Below are positions 9,346-19,540 of a stretch of 42,500 nt of DNA, in pieces. Position 1 is the first letter of the stretch. Every line of letters begins with the position of its first letter. The stretch spans positions 17,501 through 60,000 of the forward strand of contig CAUYUJ010015693.1 in NCBI GenBank assembly GCA_963575745.1, written 5' to 3'. The position numbers and the translations under genes are program-made. The notes beneath the pieces were generated by a model, which was not told where the DNA came from, ran no database searches, and saw only the letters and a list, made by a program, of their open reading frames with translations. The DNA is from Prorocentrum cordatum (lineage: Eukaryota; Sar; Dinophyceae; Prorocentrales; Prorocentraceae).

Positions 9346-11110
9346 ACTAGGATGCCCCGCTTCTATCCGGGCTCACGCGCCGGAGCGACTGGCGCAGATT
9401 GCGATGTGGACGCGCACTCGAATTTCACTCATTCCCCGCATTGGTACCACCCTACATTCCTTGAACAGCCTGCGCTCATGACTGGCAGCCCTCAAGGAAA
9501 TTCTCCCACCCCACCCACACGCGCGACGAGGCCAACGCCAACGACCGCAAGTGACCCTGAGAGTTTCTTGGGAGACAAATGGCCTGGTGTAGGAGTAAGT
9601 CGACCCAAAGAGGCAGGGATGCCTTGGCCCCTTCACCATCACGACGTCCCCGCATTGACAATGGGCCGCAAGCATCTGCGCTTTATGTTGGGCTCGGGTT
9701 GGGCGCAGTACTGCTTGCTTGCTTCCTACCGAGCACGCAGCCCACTCCGAATGGCTTTCAGCGGGTCAACGTACCTGTGTCACCACCCTTGCGCGTCATC
9801 AAAGGTCCCAGTACTGTTGCGAGTACTCCGTGTTTCAAGATAGCTTTCGTCTTCGTGCAGGTTCCTGTCCAAAGGCACCCGCGTGGTAGTCGCGACGTTT
9901 TCGTCATGAGGATCTCCACTTTGGCACGACTTGCCACTATCCTCACTCCGTGGTCGCCTTGCTTTTGCTTGTCTGTGTGATACAGGGAAGAGCCAGGCAG
10001 CAAAGCGGAGGCGCTGGCAGGGGCGGCATCACATCTCGCCAGCCACCTTCCGGGCTACCCGAAAGGAGTCAGCCTACCCGTTCCGCCCTTGGGTGCAGGA
10101 CCTACTCGTTTGGAACGTGCGGCCCCTCACGCTACGATTTCGAGCAGCGCGCAGGGGTGGAGTTGCGATGTCATGGAAAGTCTAGCTGGCTGCTCCTCCG
10201 AGCTGTCGGCGCTGCCCTAGCCCTACGGCAACCGAAATCCAGCAACAGAACCTGAGTTCAACAGTCTCACGACTGTGCCCAGGCGTGGTTCGCACATCGT
10301 GGACCACGCGCCCGGCAACATCGACAGCGCCCTCCCGTCATACCGCCAGCCTTCGGATGCTTCGAAGGCGTGACCAACGACAACAGTAACTGCGCATGCG
10401 CCGCATGTCCTTGGTATTCGTATGGGCTTGACCTTTTGGCTGCCAGCGCTGCGGAATTCCCATGGGCCAGAGGTGCCTTCGCGTGCGCTGGCAGCTCTCA
10501 GCCCAGCGCTGCGCCGCCAAAGGCCGCGCGTCCTGCCGCCGCGTGACCGCGCGCCGATGAAGCTAAGGCATGCTGCGAATATGCGATTGGCACCAGTTCC
10601 GACTGCATCTGAGACGGTGCCGATTTTCATCTGATGAGCCCAGGGGGCAATCCCCAGCTCGTATCGACGCCCAATTATTCTTGTCAATGCACCGTCACAA
10701 AGTCAGCGGCGATGCCATGTGAACAAGCCCGCCAGAAATTTCAGAACGGTGACCGGGGAGAACGGACGTGCGTTCTCGGGCAAGGGTATATCCAAATGCG
10801 AGGGGGGCTCAGAAGCACAGCTTCCGCGCCCAGCTGACCTGCGACCGAGTCGACAACGTCTTCTACGGAGGCAACGGCTCAGGCAGAGGTATGGGCAAGC
10901 GTTCCAGCGGTAAAACCAGAAACCGCAGGGCAGTGATGGCGCGCGGCACCTCCAGTTCGGAATCCCACTCCAGAGCTGTGCGTCCACTGGCCGGCTTTGA
11001 GCGCTCAGGCGCCCGTGGAAGTGGCCCGAGTCTCGGAGGCCGCGCCGACGCGGGGCCTCTGCGTGGCACCCTGGATGCGGGCCTCTCACTGGCATCTCGG
11101 GTGTCGCAAC
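9346..11110. other. Unique sequence, no gene supported
   Basis: This stretch has moderate GC content and no tandem repeats. Open frames are short on both strands. Some patches look protein-like, for example a minus-strand frame around 9990-9760 and a plus-strand patch around 10830-10910 containing TCDRVDNVFYGGNGSGRGMG, but none carries a domain I recognise or continues in frame. It may contain further exons or decayed parts of the gene that follows. Confidence 0.4.
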
Positions 11111-11189
11111 CATGGTCGCCGAGTCTCCTCCGCGACCGCGGCCGGGGCCCCGCCTATCTCCAGCGCAGCCTGCTACCAGGGGGGCGATT

Positions 11190-11951
11190 CTACAACCCGA
11201 CATAGTCACTGCGGTCGACGACGCCACGCGTGACTTCGAACGTCTACAACTGATGCGCATGCGGGACGACGACCTACAACTGTCGAAAAACAACGGTCCA
11301 AACATGGCATCGGCGCGCGCGCATGCACCAGGTGCAGCAGCTTGGACAGCCGTGGAAAAAAAAACGCTGACGACTACTACATCTTTGCTGTTCTCCGCTT
11401 CCTACACTTGCACATTGATGATGACGAGGCCCGCTTCCAGGTCTTTGTCCGCCGCCCTGGTCCGACTGCTCCAGATTCGGTCTTTGCATGGGATCAGGTA
11501 CTAGCCTTTTCGAGCTATTGGCGGGCGCAGCTGCGTGCGCGACATTAGCAGACCATGGGGCATGCGATGGAAGCGCTTATCCTGGAAGGACGCGACGTAC
11601 TTGCGTCATGCCACCACCCGCGAAGCGTGGCCCAGCATCCGCAATGCGGGTATCTTTCCCGGATATGGAGCAGAGCGTCAGACACGTAAAGGAGTTTTCT
11701 TCAGTTCGCGTTATTTTGTACACGACGACGAGAAGAAGCCGCGCACCAAGGTCGCTGGCTACAATTTCGATCACAGAAAGACACAAGTTGACGTCGTTAT
11801 CGACATGCGAGCTGTGTCTGCGGCCGGATGTCACTTCAGGCTTGGGAAGCAAGGTGCCATCATGTGTCCCCGGACCATTCCTCGAATGGCCACCCTTGCG
11901 ATCCGCGCGGTCGGTGGGCGCCCTCTGTGCCCCGAGCCCAACATATCTTAG
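11190..11951 (+). pseudogene. Tpt1/KptA-like ADP-ribosyltransferase-fold remnant
   Basis: The frame from about 11605 to the TAG at 11949-11951 reads LRHATTREAWPSIRNAGI, then GVFFSSRYFV, then VDVVIDMRAVSAAGCHFRLG and a closing GAIMCPRTIPRMATLAIR. This order matches the C-terminal lobe of RNA 2'-phosphotransferases of the Tpt1/KptA family, which remove a 2'-phosphate from RNA using NAD: a His-X-Thr motif followed by W-P-S-I, a strand with a G-V-F-x-S motif, an Ile-Asp strand, and a G-[VA]-I strand. The N-terminal winged-helix lobe with the catalytic Arg-His pair was not found. Upstream patches look coding too: frame 0 with DDATRDFERLQLMRMRDDD near 11217-11275, then frame 2 with IFAVLRFLHLHIDDDEARF near 11380-11440. 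Joining them needs a shift at a nine-A run (11356-11364) and another near 11604. It is either a pseudogene, an indel-damaged assembly of a real gene, or a gene with unrecognised introns. Confidence 0.5.
11498..11551 (+). other. Candidate 54-bp intron in the KptA-like remnant
   Basis: The segment begins GTACTAG directly after a CAG codon and ends TTAGCAG before ACCATGG. Removing it keeps frame 2 open across the join. Without removal, frame 2 runs to a TAG at 11544-11546. The short length is unusual, and frame 0 is also open across part of it, so this remains a guess. Confidence 0.25.
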
Positions 11952-12506
11952 ACTTACCCTCCGCTGGCAAAGCTTCCTGAACCACGGAGACAGCGCGCAT
12001 TCTTCGGGGTTGCGCCGGTGGCGACGCCTGCAGCGAAGTCCATGCCGATTCCGCAGTCGCATCGCAGACCCACTGTTGCATCTCCCAGGCCTCGTGGATC
12101 CGTGGTCCGTGCAGATGCTCTTACGATCGCAGAGAGTTCTTCTTCTGCCGTGCCATGTTGCCGGGCAGAGCGCGCGGGCCACTGTGCCTGCCGATCTCGA
12201 GGTCGGTGCGCGCGACGTCCTCCGCCTCGGTGCGCGCGTGGCCGCGCCTGCCGTTGACCCTAACGTTCAAGTGCCGGCGGAGACGCCTGCGTCGTCGCAG
12301 GGTGCGAACCCACGGACTCCAGAACACCAGAACACCCTGGAGATGCAAATCAGCATCGACTGATGGAAGGTCGCGCAGGATTGCAAGAAGGACTCTTCTG
12401 AACAGCTCGTTCAGGACTTCCCCGCGGGCACCTGGGACCGCGCGCCGCGTTTCGGAGAAATTCGCGTCGGTGGCTTCGTCTACGCGCGTCGTTTTGGCGC
12501 GTCTCG
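11952..12506. other. Possible cysteine-rich coding patch, not resolved
   Basis: After the KptA-like stop, a plus-strand frame around 12015-12165 reads GGDACSEVHADSAVASQTHC followed by ISQASWIRGPCRCSYDRREF, with several cysteines that could bind metal. It is preceded in frame by a TGA near 11978. An overlapping minus-strand frame (12561-12124) is also open and protein-like (VLNELFRRVLLAILRDLPSV). I cannot decide which strand, if either, was coding. Confidence 0.2.
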
Positions 12507-13490
12507 ATGCAGAGCCTGGACCCCCCCCAAGCCCTGCCATCAATCGGAGGGCCCTCGTCATGGAGAAGGGCCAGATTCGGCCCCGTCATAGACGTCATAC
12601 GCAAAGGGCCGTGCGTCACAGTTTGGATCCCGTTTCGTGGCCATGGCCCCTACAGGGTCAGCGATTGGCATTGCGATCGCGGCAATGAGCAATGCGGCTT
12701 CAGATTCGCGGTGCATCTTCGCGTCGATTTCCCGCGGGAGACGCTCGATTCTTTTCGCGCGTGGGGCCTGGGTGGCTACCTCGGGCCATCCGACGATGAC
12801 GCAGTCGTTGGCGCGCCGGTGGAAACACCCGCAATTCGCGACATAACCGTCGCCGTCGAGCAGGGTGACCATCGAGCCGTCAGAGACGATGAGAAAAAGG
12901 CAATGGCCCCGACCCTGATAGTCGAGGACCTCCAAGCATTCCCTGGGAAACTATCGGAAGAATCCTGTGAAACGATCAAGACATTTTGTCTTGACATTTG
13001 CCGCGCTGGACCGCAGTTGAACGCATTGCTCTGCGAGGTTGAGCAAGTATGTACTGGGAAGAGAAAAGACGACGCATTCCAGTACCTCAACCACATCGAC
13101 AACAAGCTTCTTTTCAACATTAACTCGCCATACTATCGCATGACGTTTGACCCCGCAGTCGATTGGGCCCGCAGTTGCCCGGCGTCTGCGGACAAAACTG
13201 TTTCATTCATGCGTTTATGAGGAACGCGATTTATAGAGATGATGACGAGTATGTATGTTTCCACTGGATTCCATTCCTATGCGCCATCATCGCAGAAGAC
13301 GCCACTAAGCGCCTAGTGGAGATCGCCAGACGACACTCATGACAACCATCCCGCTCTCGAGGTTCTGCGCAGCTTATGGGCAGATGCCGCGGTGACGGAT
13401 AAGAGGTGCGAGAGTTATTTGGGCGGCCCGATGGAGCTCGGCAAGATAGACATCAATTCGCTGAAGCACAATTTTTTTAAATCACAGGCT
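12507..13490 (+). pseudogene. Unrecognised coding remnant with two frame changes
   Basis: The most convincing part starts at an ATG at 12903 and reads MAPTLIVEDLQAFPGKLSEE, then LNALLCEVEQVCTGKRKDDA, then LNHIDNKLLFNINSPYYRMT, ending at a TGA (13218-13220). The next ATG overlaps that stop (ATGA at 13217) and opens a 41-residue frame, including DDDEYVCFHWIPFLCAIIAE, to 13342. A third patch returns to the first frame: NHPALEVLRSLWADAAVTDK, then MELGKIDINSLKHNFFKSQ. Composition and codon use make all three patches look like one protein, with a one-base loss near 13215 and a one-base gain near 13340. The frame is open upstream to 12507, but there the minus strand is also open and protein-like. 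No domain is recognised. Confidence 0.4.
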
Positions 13491-13565
13491 GCCGCCTTTC
13501 CGAGCCCTTCCAGTCCCCCTGGTCTTCGCCCTGATCCGGGTGGCGCAGCGACCCAGGGGGGGAAA

Positions 13566-14270
13566 TTACGGCCCTGCGGGCGGAGTCTGGAAGGCGCCGA
13601 GAAGGATGAGGAGGAGTGCGAGCTCCTCGCCAAGGCAGAGCAGCTCATGGCTGATCATCATGGCGCGGCCTCTGCCCGCCACTCTCGCGAGCCCGTCTCG
13701 GCGGGTGACCTTTCCGATCCGATGGCCGAACATGGATTGGAATCGCCCGCCGCCGATCTTGCCGCCGATCGCGCTCGTTTGATCCCAGATCGTGCTCTCC
13801 GCGATCTCGGTCGATCTCTGGCCGCCGGCGGCGACGCCCGCATCCGCGTCAAAAAAGCTCGTTGAAGAAGGCGCCGGGGATATCCAGACTGAAAAGCGCC
13901 GCTGCGAGGGCATCTACCGTGTTTCCTCCGATAACTTCGATGGTGGCGCCCGCGAGGTGCGCCGGGCGCCGCGGCAATTCGGGGGGGCGGGGGCTGCTCA
14001 TTGATTTCCTCGCCAACGTTCATCGTTGGATTCGGAACAATTTGAACGCCCAAATCGTAGTGCAGATCACGCGAGCGGACGCTGACATTCGTTTCCAAGG
14101 CGCGCGCTCCGATGAATCGGGGGCGAGGGGCTTCCTCCGCAGGCAGGCTGCGCAGGCGGGGGGGCGCCGCAGGAGATGGCTCGTTGCTGGCTCACCCTTC
14201 TGCTTTGGCCTGCAGGCTGGGCGGCGCAGGCGCGGGTGGCCCGGGCGAGAACGCGGTTCTATGCCATCCA
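13566..14270 (-). pseudogene. Unrecognised coding remnant, minus strand, frameshifted at homopolymers
   Basis: Reading the minus strand from 14270: a Pro-rich patch ends in a TGA (14194-14192), then the same frame continues with RLRSLPAEEAPRPRFIGARA, LETNVSVRSRDLHYDLGVQI and VPNPTMNVGEEINEQ. At a run of seven C (plus-strand G7, 13981-13987) the frame changes to PAHLAGATIEVIGGNTVDAL, AAALFSLDIPGAFFNELF. At a run of six T (plus A6, 13851-13856) it changes again to DADAGVAAGGQRSTEIAEST and ends with a hydrophobic segment LALLLILLGAF. Both shifts fit single-base gains in homopolymers. The joined protein would be about 230 residues with a possible membrane helix near its C-terminus. Family not recognised. 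The plus strand of 13392-13865 is also open, but the minus reading has more natural composition. Confidence 0.4.
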
Positions 14271-14339
14271 TCTGTCGACGCGGTGGCGAGGTTTCGAGAA
14301 TGCCCGCGCTTCAATGCTCAGATGACTGACGGAAGGTCG

Positions 14340-14997
14340 GCCGATGATAAGCCGCCGTTCACGCTCGATGACATGCGCCTCGCTGCGCAAATTCGTCGCG
14401 GCAGCGCGGGGCAGGGATTCGCGGGCCGCTGCAGGCCCTTGGGGCGCTCGGCCGAGGCGAGCGTTTCAAGCGTGGGCCCATCGCCTTTTCAGCTCCCTCC
14501 GGGAGAGGATGGGGCACGATGAGCCGCGCTGCGCGGGCTGAGCTCCACGGGCAGGCCCCGAAAGGCGCTGCGAAATGCAAGGGGGGCGCTGGTCTTGCCT
14601 CCGTTGCCGACCCCGATCGCCTCGCCCCTCGCCCGTGCGCCTCCACGTCCGCGCCGCGATGTTCCTTCTGGCGGCCCTGCCCACGGCGCCGGCTGGACTG
14701 GGGGCGGCGGGCCCGCGCCGAGCGCGCGGAGACCGACTGCGCCTCCGAGGCGGAGCTCGCGGGGGGCGGGGCACGGGGGGCGCGGCCGCAGTTGTGCGCC
14801 CCAGCGCCGCAGCCGCGATGTCGAACGCCGCCGGCGCGAAACCGTTCCGCTATTGGTCCTATTCCCTGAACAAGTGGATTTGCATTTGTGAGACTGACCG
14901 TGAATACATTTGGCTGGATCACTGCAGTGCGCGTGCGATTGGATGGTTTGACGAGCGCGGCATTCGCGCCTGGGACAATCGGCAGTGCACGGTCTAG
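14340..14997 (+). pseudogene. Possible coding remnants, plus strand
   Basis: Two patches look like protein. Around 14325-14415 a frame reads SADDKPPFTLDDMRLAAQIR, ending at a TGA at 14520-14522. Around 14850-14997 another frame reads FRYWSYSLNKWICICETDRE followed by YIWLDHCSARAIGWFDERGI and a TAG at 14995-14997, with many aromatic residues as in a short folded domain. The sequence between is GC-rich and Arg/Ala/Pro-rich in every frame. Just after the TAG the base composition drops sharply to AT-rich. The product is unknown. Confidence 0.27.
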
Positions 14998-15179
14998 TGG
15001 CATGATTTTGACGATAACTGCACCATGGAGATTATGATTATTTCTGTGCTTTTTCATGACACGATTATCTGGACATGCTCTTGGCCATGCTGTCTCGTTT
15101 GTCTTATGTAATGTTGTTATCTTGCAGTTTCGAAGACGTACTGCATGCTTCATCTTACTTGCCTTTGATTCACATTTTG

Positions 15180-15790
15180 ACATGTTTGACATCGTTTAGG
15201 ACAAGTTGGCACTTAGGGCATCATTGCAACACGGCAGGTCGCTATCCAACAAGATTATCGCATCTGGCGCATTTTACTTTCATGACAAGTCGGAAGACAC
15301 AGAGTACGAAACACGCAAAGCATAGTTCTCGTGAAATTTGCGAGGCGACGCTCGCCATCATCTACGTTGTCACATTGGCCGTGCGTTTTTGCTTTATGTG
15401 GCGCCGCGCATCATCGATTTTGCATAGTGGATCAGTTGTTCTCGCAACTTCGGTCTTACTGCTGACTGAATTCGGGCCTGGAGAGCCCTGGGGCGATTTG
15501 GGCCTGGAGAGCCCCGTGATTGAGAGATCTTTTACCATTGGCGAAGTTGTCGTCGCAGCTTCGATCCATTACTTTGCGCGCTAGTCACTGTGCGCCGGTG
15601 GAGACATGTGCATCGCAGTAGTGTTCTTCATTGGATCTCTTTTCCCATGCTCTCCCAGCCTTGTCACCCGCGGTGGCGGGGAGGCGCCCAGGTGTGCCGA
15701 AGCGTTTTTTTGGTGCGCACCCTGGGCCCGTTCATGGCGGGTAGACTCCCCTAAGTACCCTGCGTGGCGGGGGTGGCCCTTTTCTTGCCC
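15180..15790 (+). repeat. Dispersed element, copy 1
   Basis: This sequence is collinear with 19540-20130. Shared blocks in order are: GGCACTTAG near 15210 (GGCACTCAG near 19570); CAACTTCGGT near 15445 (19728); GGGCCTGGAGAGCCC at 15474 and again at 15500 (19757, with a variant at 19785); a CTCCCAGCCTTGTC segment near 15651; GTGCCGAAGCG near 15693; CTGGGCCCG near 15722; and GGCGGGTAGACTCCCCT, AGTACCCTGCG at 15737-15763. This copy lacks the AT dinucleotide run found in copy 2. It carries no coding potential I can support. It could be a non-autonomous mobile element or a conserved gene-end sequence. Confidence 0.7.
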
Positions 15791-15970
15791 CCCTAGCCGA
15801 TGCGACCTCGTTTGGAGGTGCGGTAGATACTGCGGTGCTTTGAGTGGACCCCGCACATCTGTTTCCGAGCCCCGCCGTCGTTTCCCGCGGGCCCGAGGCC
15901 ATTGTGGAGCTGGCGGGGCTCGGGGCGGGGTGCGCGTGTGAAGCCCGTTCATATCGCCATCCTATCGACA

Positions 15971-16034
15971 TATGCCGCTAACGTATTGACTCAATTTCAT
16001 CGGCATACATGCCGCGCTGCGCTCCGCGCAGCGC
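15971..16034. other. Two adjacent inverted repeats
   Basis: TATGCCG at 15971-15977 pairs with CGGCATA at 16001-16007 (7-bp stem, 23-nt loop). Seven bases further, GCGCTGCGC at 16014-16022 pairs with GCGCAGCGC at 16026-16034 (9-bp stem, 3-nt loop). There is no T-run behind the second hairpin, so it is not a bacterial-type terminator. A structured RNA or a cruciform is possible. Confidence 0.5.
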
Positions 16035-16863
16035 CCTGGAACAGGAGTAGCTAACCTCTTCCTCTTTATCCTTTGCCAGCGGAAATGCGTATAGGATCGG
16101 CTCTCCGTTCGTATCCTTATACGCGCACGCGCGCCCTCATCCCTCGCGCGTGTTCGAAGTCCGCTCGTATCGTCACTATATCGAATGCCTCGAGTAATTG
16201 GCGCAACATACCGCGCTGCCTCCATCGCGTCACCCTGGAGAAGGACCTGCGACCCTCTTCCTTTCTCGCCTCTGCCTGCGGGATATTGCGCCGGGTCCAA
16301 TCTCTGGTCGTTAACCCGCGTGCGCAGGTTATCGGCCTATCAGTTTACGTTTTTCGTCGCCGCGCTACGCTTCGTCTTTGACTCCGCCGCGTGGCCCTGC
16401 CCCCCGCTGGGGGGCAGCGCCTCCATGCGCGCAGATTCTTCGACGGCGCGAGGGCGCAGCGACAGCGCGGAGAGGGCGAGAGAATCCGCGATGCCCATCT
16501 CCCCCCTGTCAGGCGAAGGCAGTTCCGCGTCGCTTGTGGCCGCTCTTGGCGAGCTCCGCCCTGCCTCGCCGCTGCCGCCGCCGCCGCTCGCGCGCGCCCG
16601 CGCTCGCGCGCCTTGGACGTCGCGTCGCGCCCCGGCGCCTGATGCGTCCGATGGGGCGCTTCCTGGCGCCGCCTACGACTGTTCCCGTGCGCGGGTGGGA
16701 ACGCCGGCAGTTGGCTTCGGAGTCGCCGCTGGATTCGCCTCGCCCCCATCTTCGTCTCCAACCTTCGCCGATGGGCTTTGCGCCGGCGGGCGCGCCCGCA
16801 GCGGCGGCGCCAGAGAAGCGTCTCCAGACGACAATTTCGCGCGCCCCCGCCGCCGGGCTCAGG
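16035..16863. other. GC-rich sequence downstream of the pseudogene, no gene supported
   Basis: From 16378 on, the sequence is very GC-rich and open in several frames on both strands, with Arg-, Ala- and Pro-rich translations. No motif, repeat or consistent frame was found. The 16035-16377 part is of average composition and also shows no gene. Confidence 0.45.
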
Positions 16864-19398
16864 TCATGTCCCCCGCTGGTGCTTCTGTCTCTGAGCGCGC
16901 GCCCATGCCCTGCCGTGGCCTGCTGGCGCTGCCATGGCGCGCGCGGGAGTGGTTGCGCTTGGCGCCGATGGTCTGGGCCTCTCATGGGGTCTCGAGGGGG
17001 CTTGGGCCCAAAGTGTCGGGGCATCAAAAGGCATGCTTGGCGCGGGCGTCACCGCCGGCGGCGGGGGTGGGATGGCCTCAGCTGCGGTAGATATGGACTT
17101 AATTGTCTGGTTCATCCACATAGCCAACTCATAATCACCGAGTGCCTTGAGCTGCAGCCCCTCACGGTTATGGCGACGTTAACATTGCGTGGATTGCTCC
17201 AGGCGCGCACGAAGAGCAGCGCGCAATTCGAGGGCCTGCGTATGTCCCTGAAAGTCCGTGACTGGTTTGATCTGGGGGTGGCGAAATAGAAATGGCTGGG
17301 TAGCCAACGGCATGGGGACTGCGCTCAAATTGCGCACCGTGGCACCGTGCATGAACTGCTGTGCTAACTGCACAATGTTATGCTCGTTCTTGATGGCGTG
17401 CCAGGCTTTGTCGTGTGCGCGACCCTGCGTCGCAATCCATTGTTCCACTGGGAGGACTGCAATGCCTCTGCCAGTAAACATGGATACGGTGTCATTGGTG
17501 AGGTCGTTGAACGTATCTCCGAGACTCCACTGCTTTGTTTTGCCTGGGCTCATCACGGTGGGGCAGCGGAAGTAGTTCATCACGTCGATGCAACGCGACA
17601 TGTTGACCTTGACATGCTGAGGCAGGGCTGAAACCACACCGTTGTTTGCAGGCATCCAGTGCTCGTACCTGTTGGGGAACAAGGTAGTGCGAGCACGCTG
17701 TGGGCGCAAGTTCCTCCATTTGCCGTGGCCAGACGCATCAGGGCGATGATGTTTTGTCGCTCTTTGTTGCGCGGATTTGGGGAGGCCAGGATGGAGTCCA
17801 GGTTGTAGCGCATCTCTTCGTGGTGTCCCGGTTGCGCAGCAGCTTCGTCATCCGCGCGGGCGTCTCCGCCAGCTTCAGGCAACAGTGGTAAGTTGCAACC
17901 GACGGGGGCGTCATGCGTGAGCCAGTCTGTCTTGGGACTTCTGCATGGCCCACGGTAGGATGTCATCGCGCATCCAGATGCCGGGTCGCTCAACGCGGCA
18001 CCTTTTCGGCATTGAATCATGCGTCCAAGGACAGACGAGGGAGACGAACGCAGGATTAGAGACATGCGCAATCTGTCTGCGGAGCCTCGCGTCGTTCATC
18101 TCAGCGATTCCTTTGCAGGGGGGGGTGATTTTCTTGCTTTTGTTGCCGCTTTGATATGTACTCTCCATGATGCAATTGAAGTCGCCGCGTAAGGTAACCT
18201 CATTGGAAGGCGTGATTTTAGGGCCGAGAGCGTGGATGACCGCGAGTCCGAAGTTTTCCTACAAAGGAGGGGCCCAATCGTTATCGTTGAGGGGCATGCC
18301 TACAAGGTATCGACCGTCCGTAAATGCCGACCAACGTGGAGGAGTGGCACTCGGGGCGGCCGAGAGATCCTCTCAATGGAAACCACCGGCGCTTTTGTCC
18401 GCAGGGACGTCGCTTGGGCGAGGCCTGTTGGGTTTCCATGGCTTCGCGCTGGGGTCAGACGGTTTCAGCGCGCCCGTCGCCTCGAGGTCTGCATTCTCTG
18501 TTGGTTCTTCTTCCGGCGCCGGCAGGGAATCCTTGCCGCCGAGGCCTCCGCGTGCAGGCGCCCAAGATGATGTCTTCATCTCGTACCTTTGGGTGTCAAA
18601 ATGTGGAAGATACGGCGGCAAGTGTTCTGCAGCGCCTCGGCAATCTTGCCGACGTGGCCCGCCGTGTCTGACGTGCGTGGGGCCGTCGGCGGCCTTGGAG
18701 GCAGCTTGACAGTCTCTCGAGGGATATCGGGGAAGTTGGCCGATGTGAGTCCGTGCCCCGAGACATGCGGGGGCATGGGGTTGTCGGCGTGCTTGTTCAC
18801 GTCGCGTGCAATCGTCGGCCCCGCTGTCTGGCCAATGAGGGCGTTGCCAATCCTTCCCCGTGGCATCCGCAATAGTTTCCACGCGCTGCTGGACATTCTT
18901 TTGCGTATATCTCTCGGCGGGCACTGCGCTGTCGATGGCCGAATCCTTCGGGTAGAGTCCTGTGAAGGATAGCCATGCCAACATGAAGGCAAGCCGCGGC
19001 GCCGCCGTGGAAGACGATGGGGTCGAGGTACGACTTCCGTTCAGCAGTTCAGTGGCCCCGTGCACCTCATGATCGGTGGTGGTGATGAGGCCCTGCTTGC
19101 TGGGGCGGAGAGTAATTTGCCCGTTCCCATTTGTGCGCTTTCCGAGATTCAGGAGGGAGTTCATCGGATAATCTTCCCGAGTGCGGCGGCGGGCAACCTG
19201 TGGCTGCAATGCGAGGCCCGCGCGGATGTTTCCATCGGCGCCAGCTTGGGGCATGTCTCCGACCTGCATCCCCTGCAACCCAGTCGGGGCGTTCGCCGTG
19301 CTGGGCCGAACTGGAGCGGCGCTGCCTCTGTCGCAAGGAGAAGGGTCGATGGGGCGCGCGAGTTTGTTTTTGATCGTGGTAATCGTGTCGGGGGCCAA
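16864..19398 (-). pseudogene. EEP-nuclease-like (LINE-type) pseudogene
   Basis: On the minus strand the frame starting at ATG 19398 begins MAPDTITTIKNKLARPID and is Ser/Thr/Pro-rich for about 190 codons. A frame-2 patch (about 18850-18576) reads IGNALIGQTAGPTIARDVNK and ETVKLPPRPPTAPRTSDTAG, then frame 0 returns. It meets TGA (18375-18373) and TAG (18261-18259) but stays protein-like across both: WSAFTDGRYLVGMPLNDNDW, ENFGLAVIHALGPKITPSNE, VTLRGDFNCIMES. The GDFNC motif (18186-18172), after a GRYLVG strand and followed by CRVERPGIWMRDDILPW, resembles the second half of the endonuclease/exonuclease/phosphatase domain of LINE-type elements. Single-base losses then move the frame near 17950, 17820 and 17705. 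The last part (ANNGVVSALPQHVKVNMSRC, then EQWIATQGRAHDKAWHAIKN) has no known domain; TAA at 17181-17179 breaks it and TGA at 16866 ends it. No reverse transcriptase motif was seen. Confidence 0.5.
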
Positions 19399-19540
19399 CA
19401 GTAGTACAACTTATAGATGTTTCGTTGATTGGACAGTTTTGATTCAATTATTTGGAAGTCGTTTTCGTTGGTATTGATAATGTATATCTTTGCGGATTTA
19501 TTCAATATTCAATTTTCGTACATTCTATTATGTATTAACG
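19399..19540. other. AT-rich spacer upstream of the EEP-like pseudogene
   Basis: Base composition drops sharply to AT-rich here, 5' of the minus-strand ATG at 19398. No TATA-like or spliced-leader-like sequence could be identified. It leads directly into copy 2 of the dispersed element. Confidence 0.4.

Noticed and set aside
13392-13865. A 157-codon plus-strand ORF taken as one gene
   Set aside because: Its first third looks like real coding sequence, but from about 13560 the minus strand gives a more natural protein. The long plus frame is probably a mix of a gene end and an antisense shadow. I could not settle this fully.
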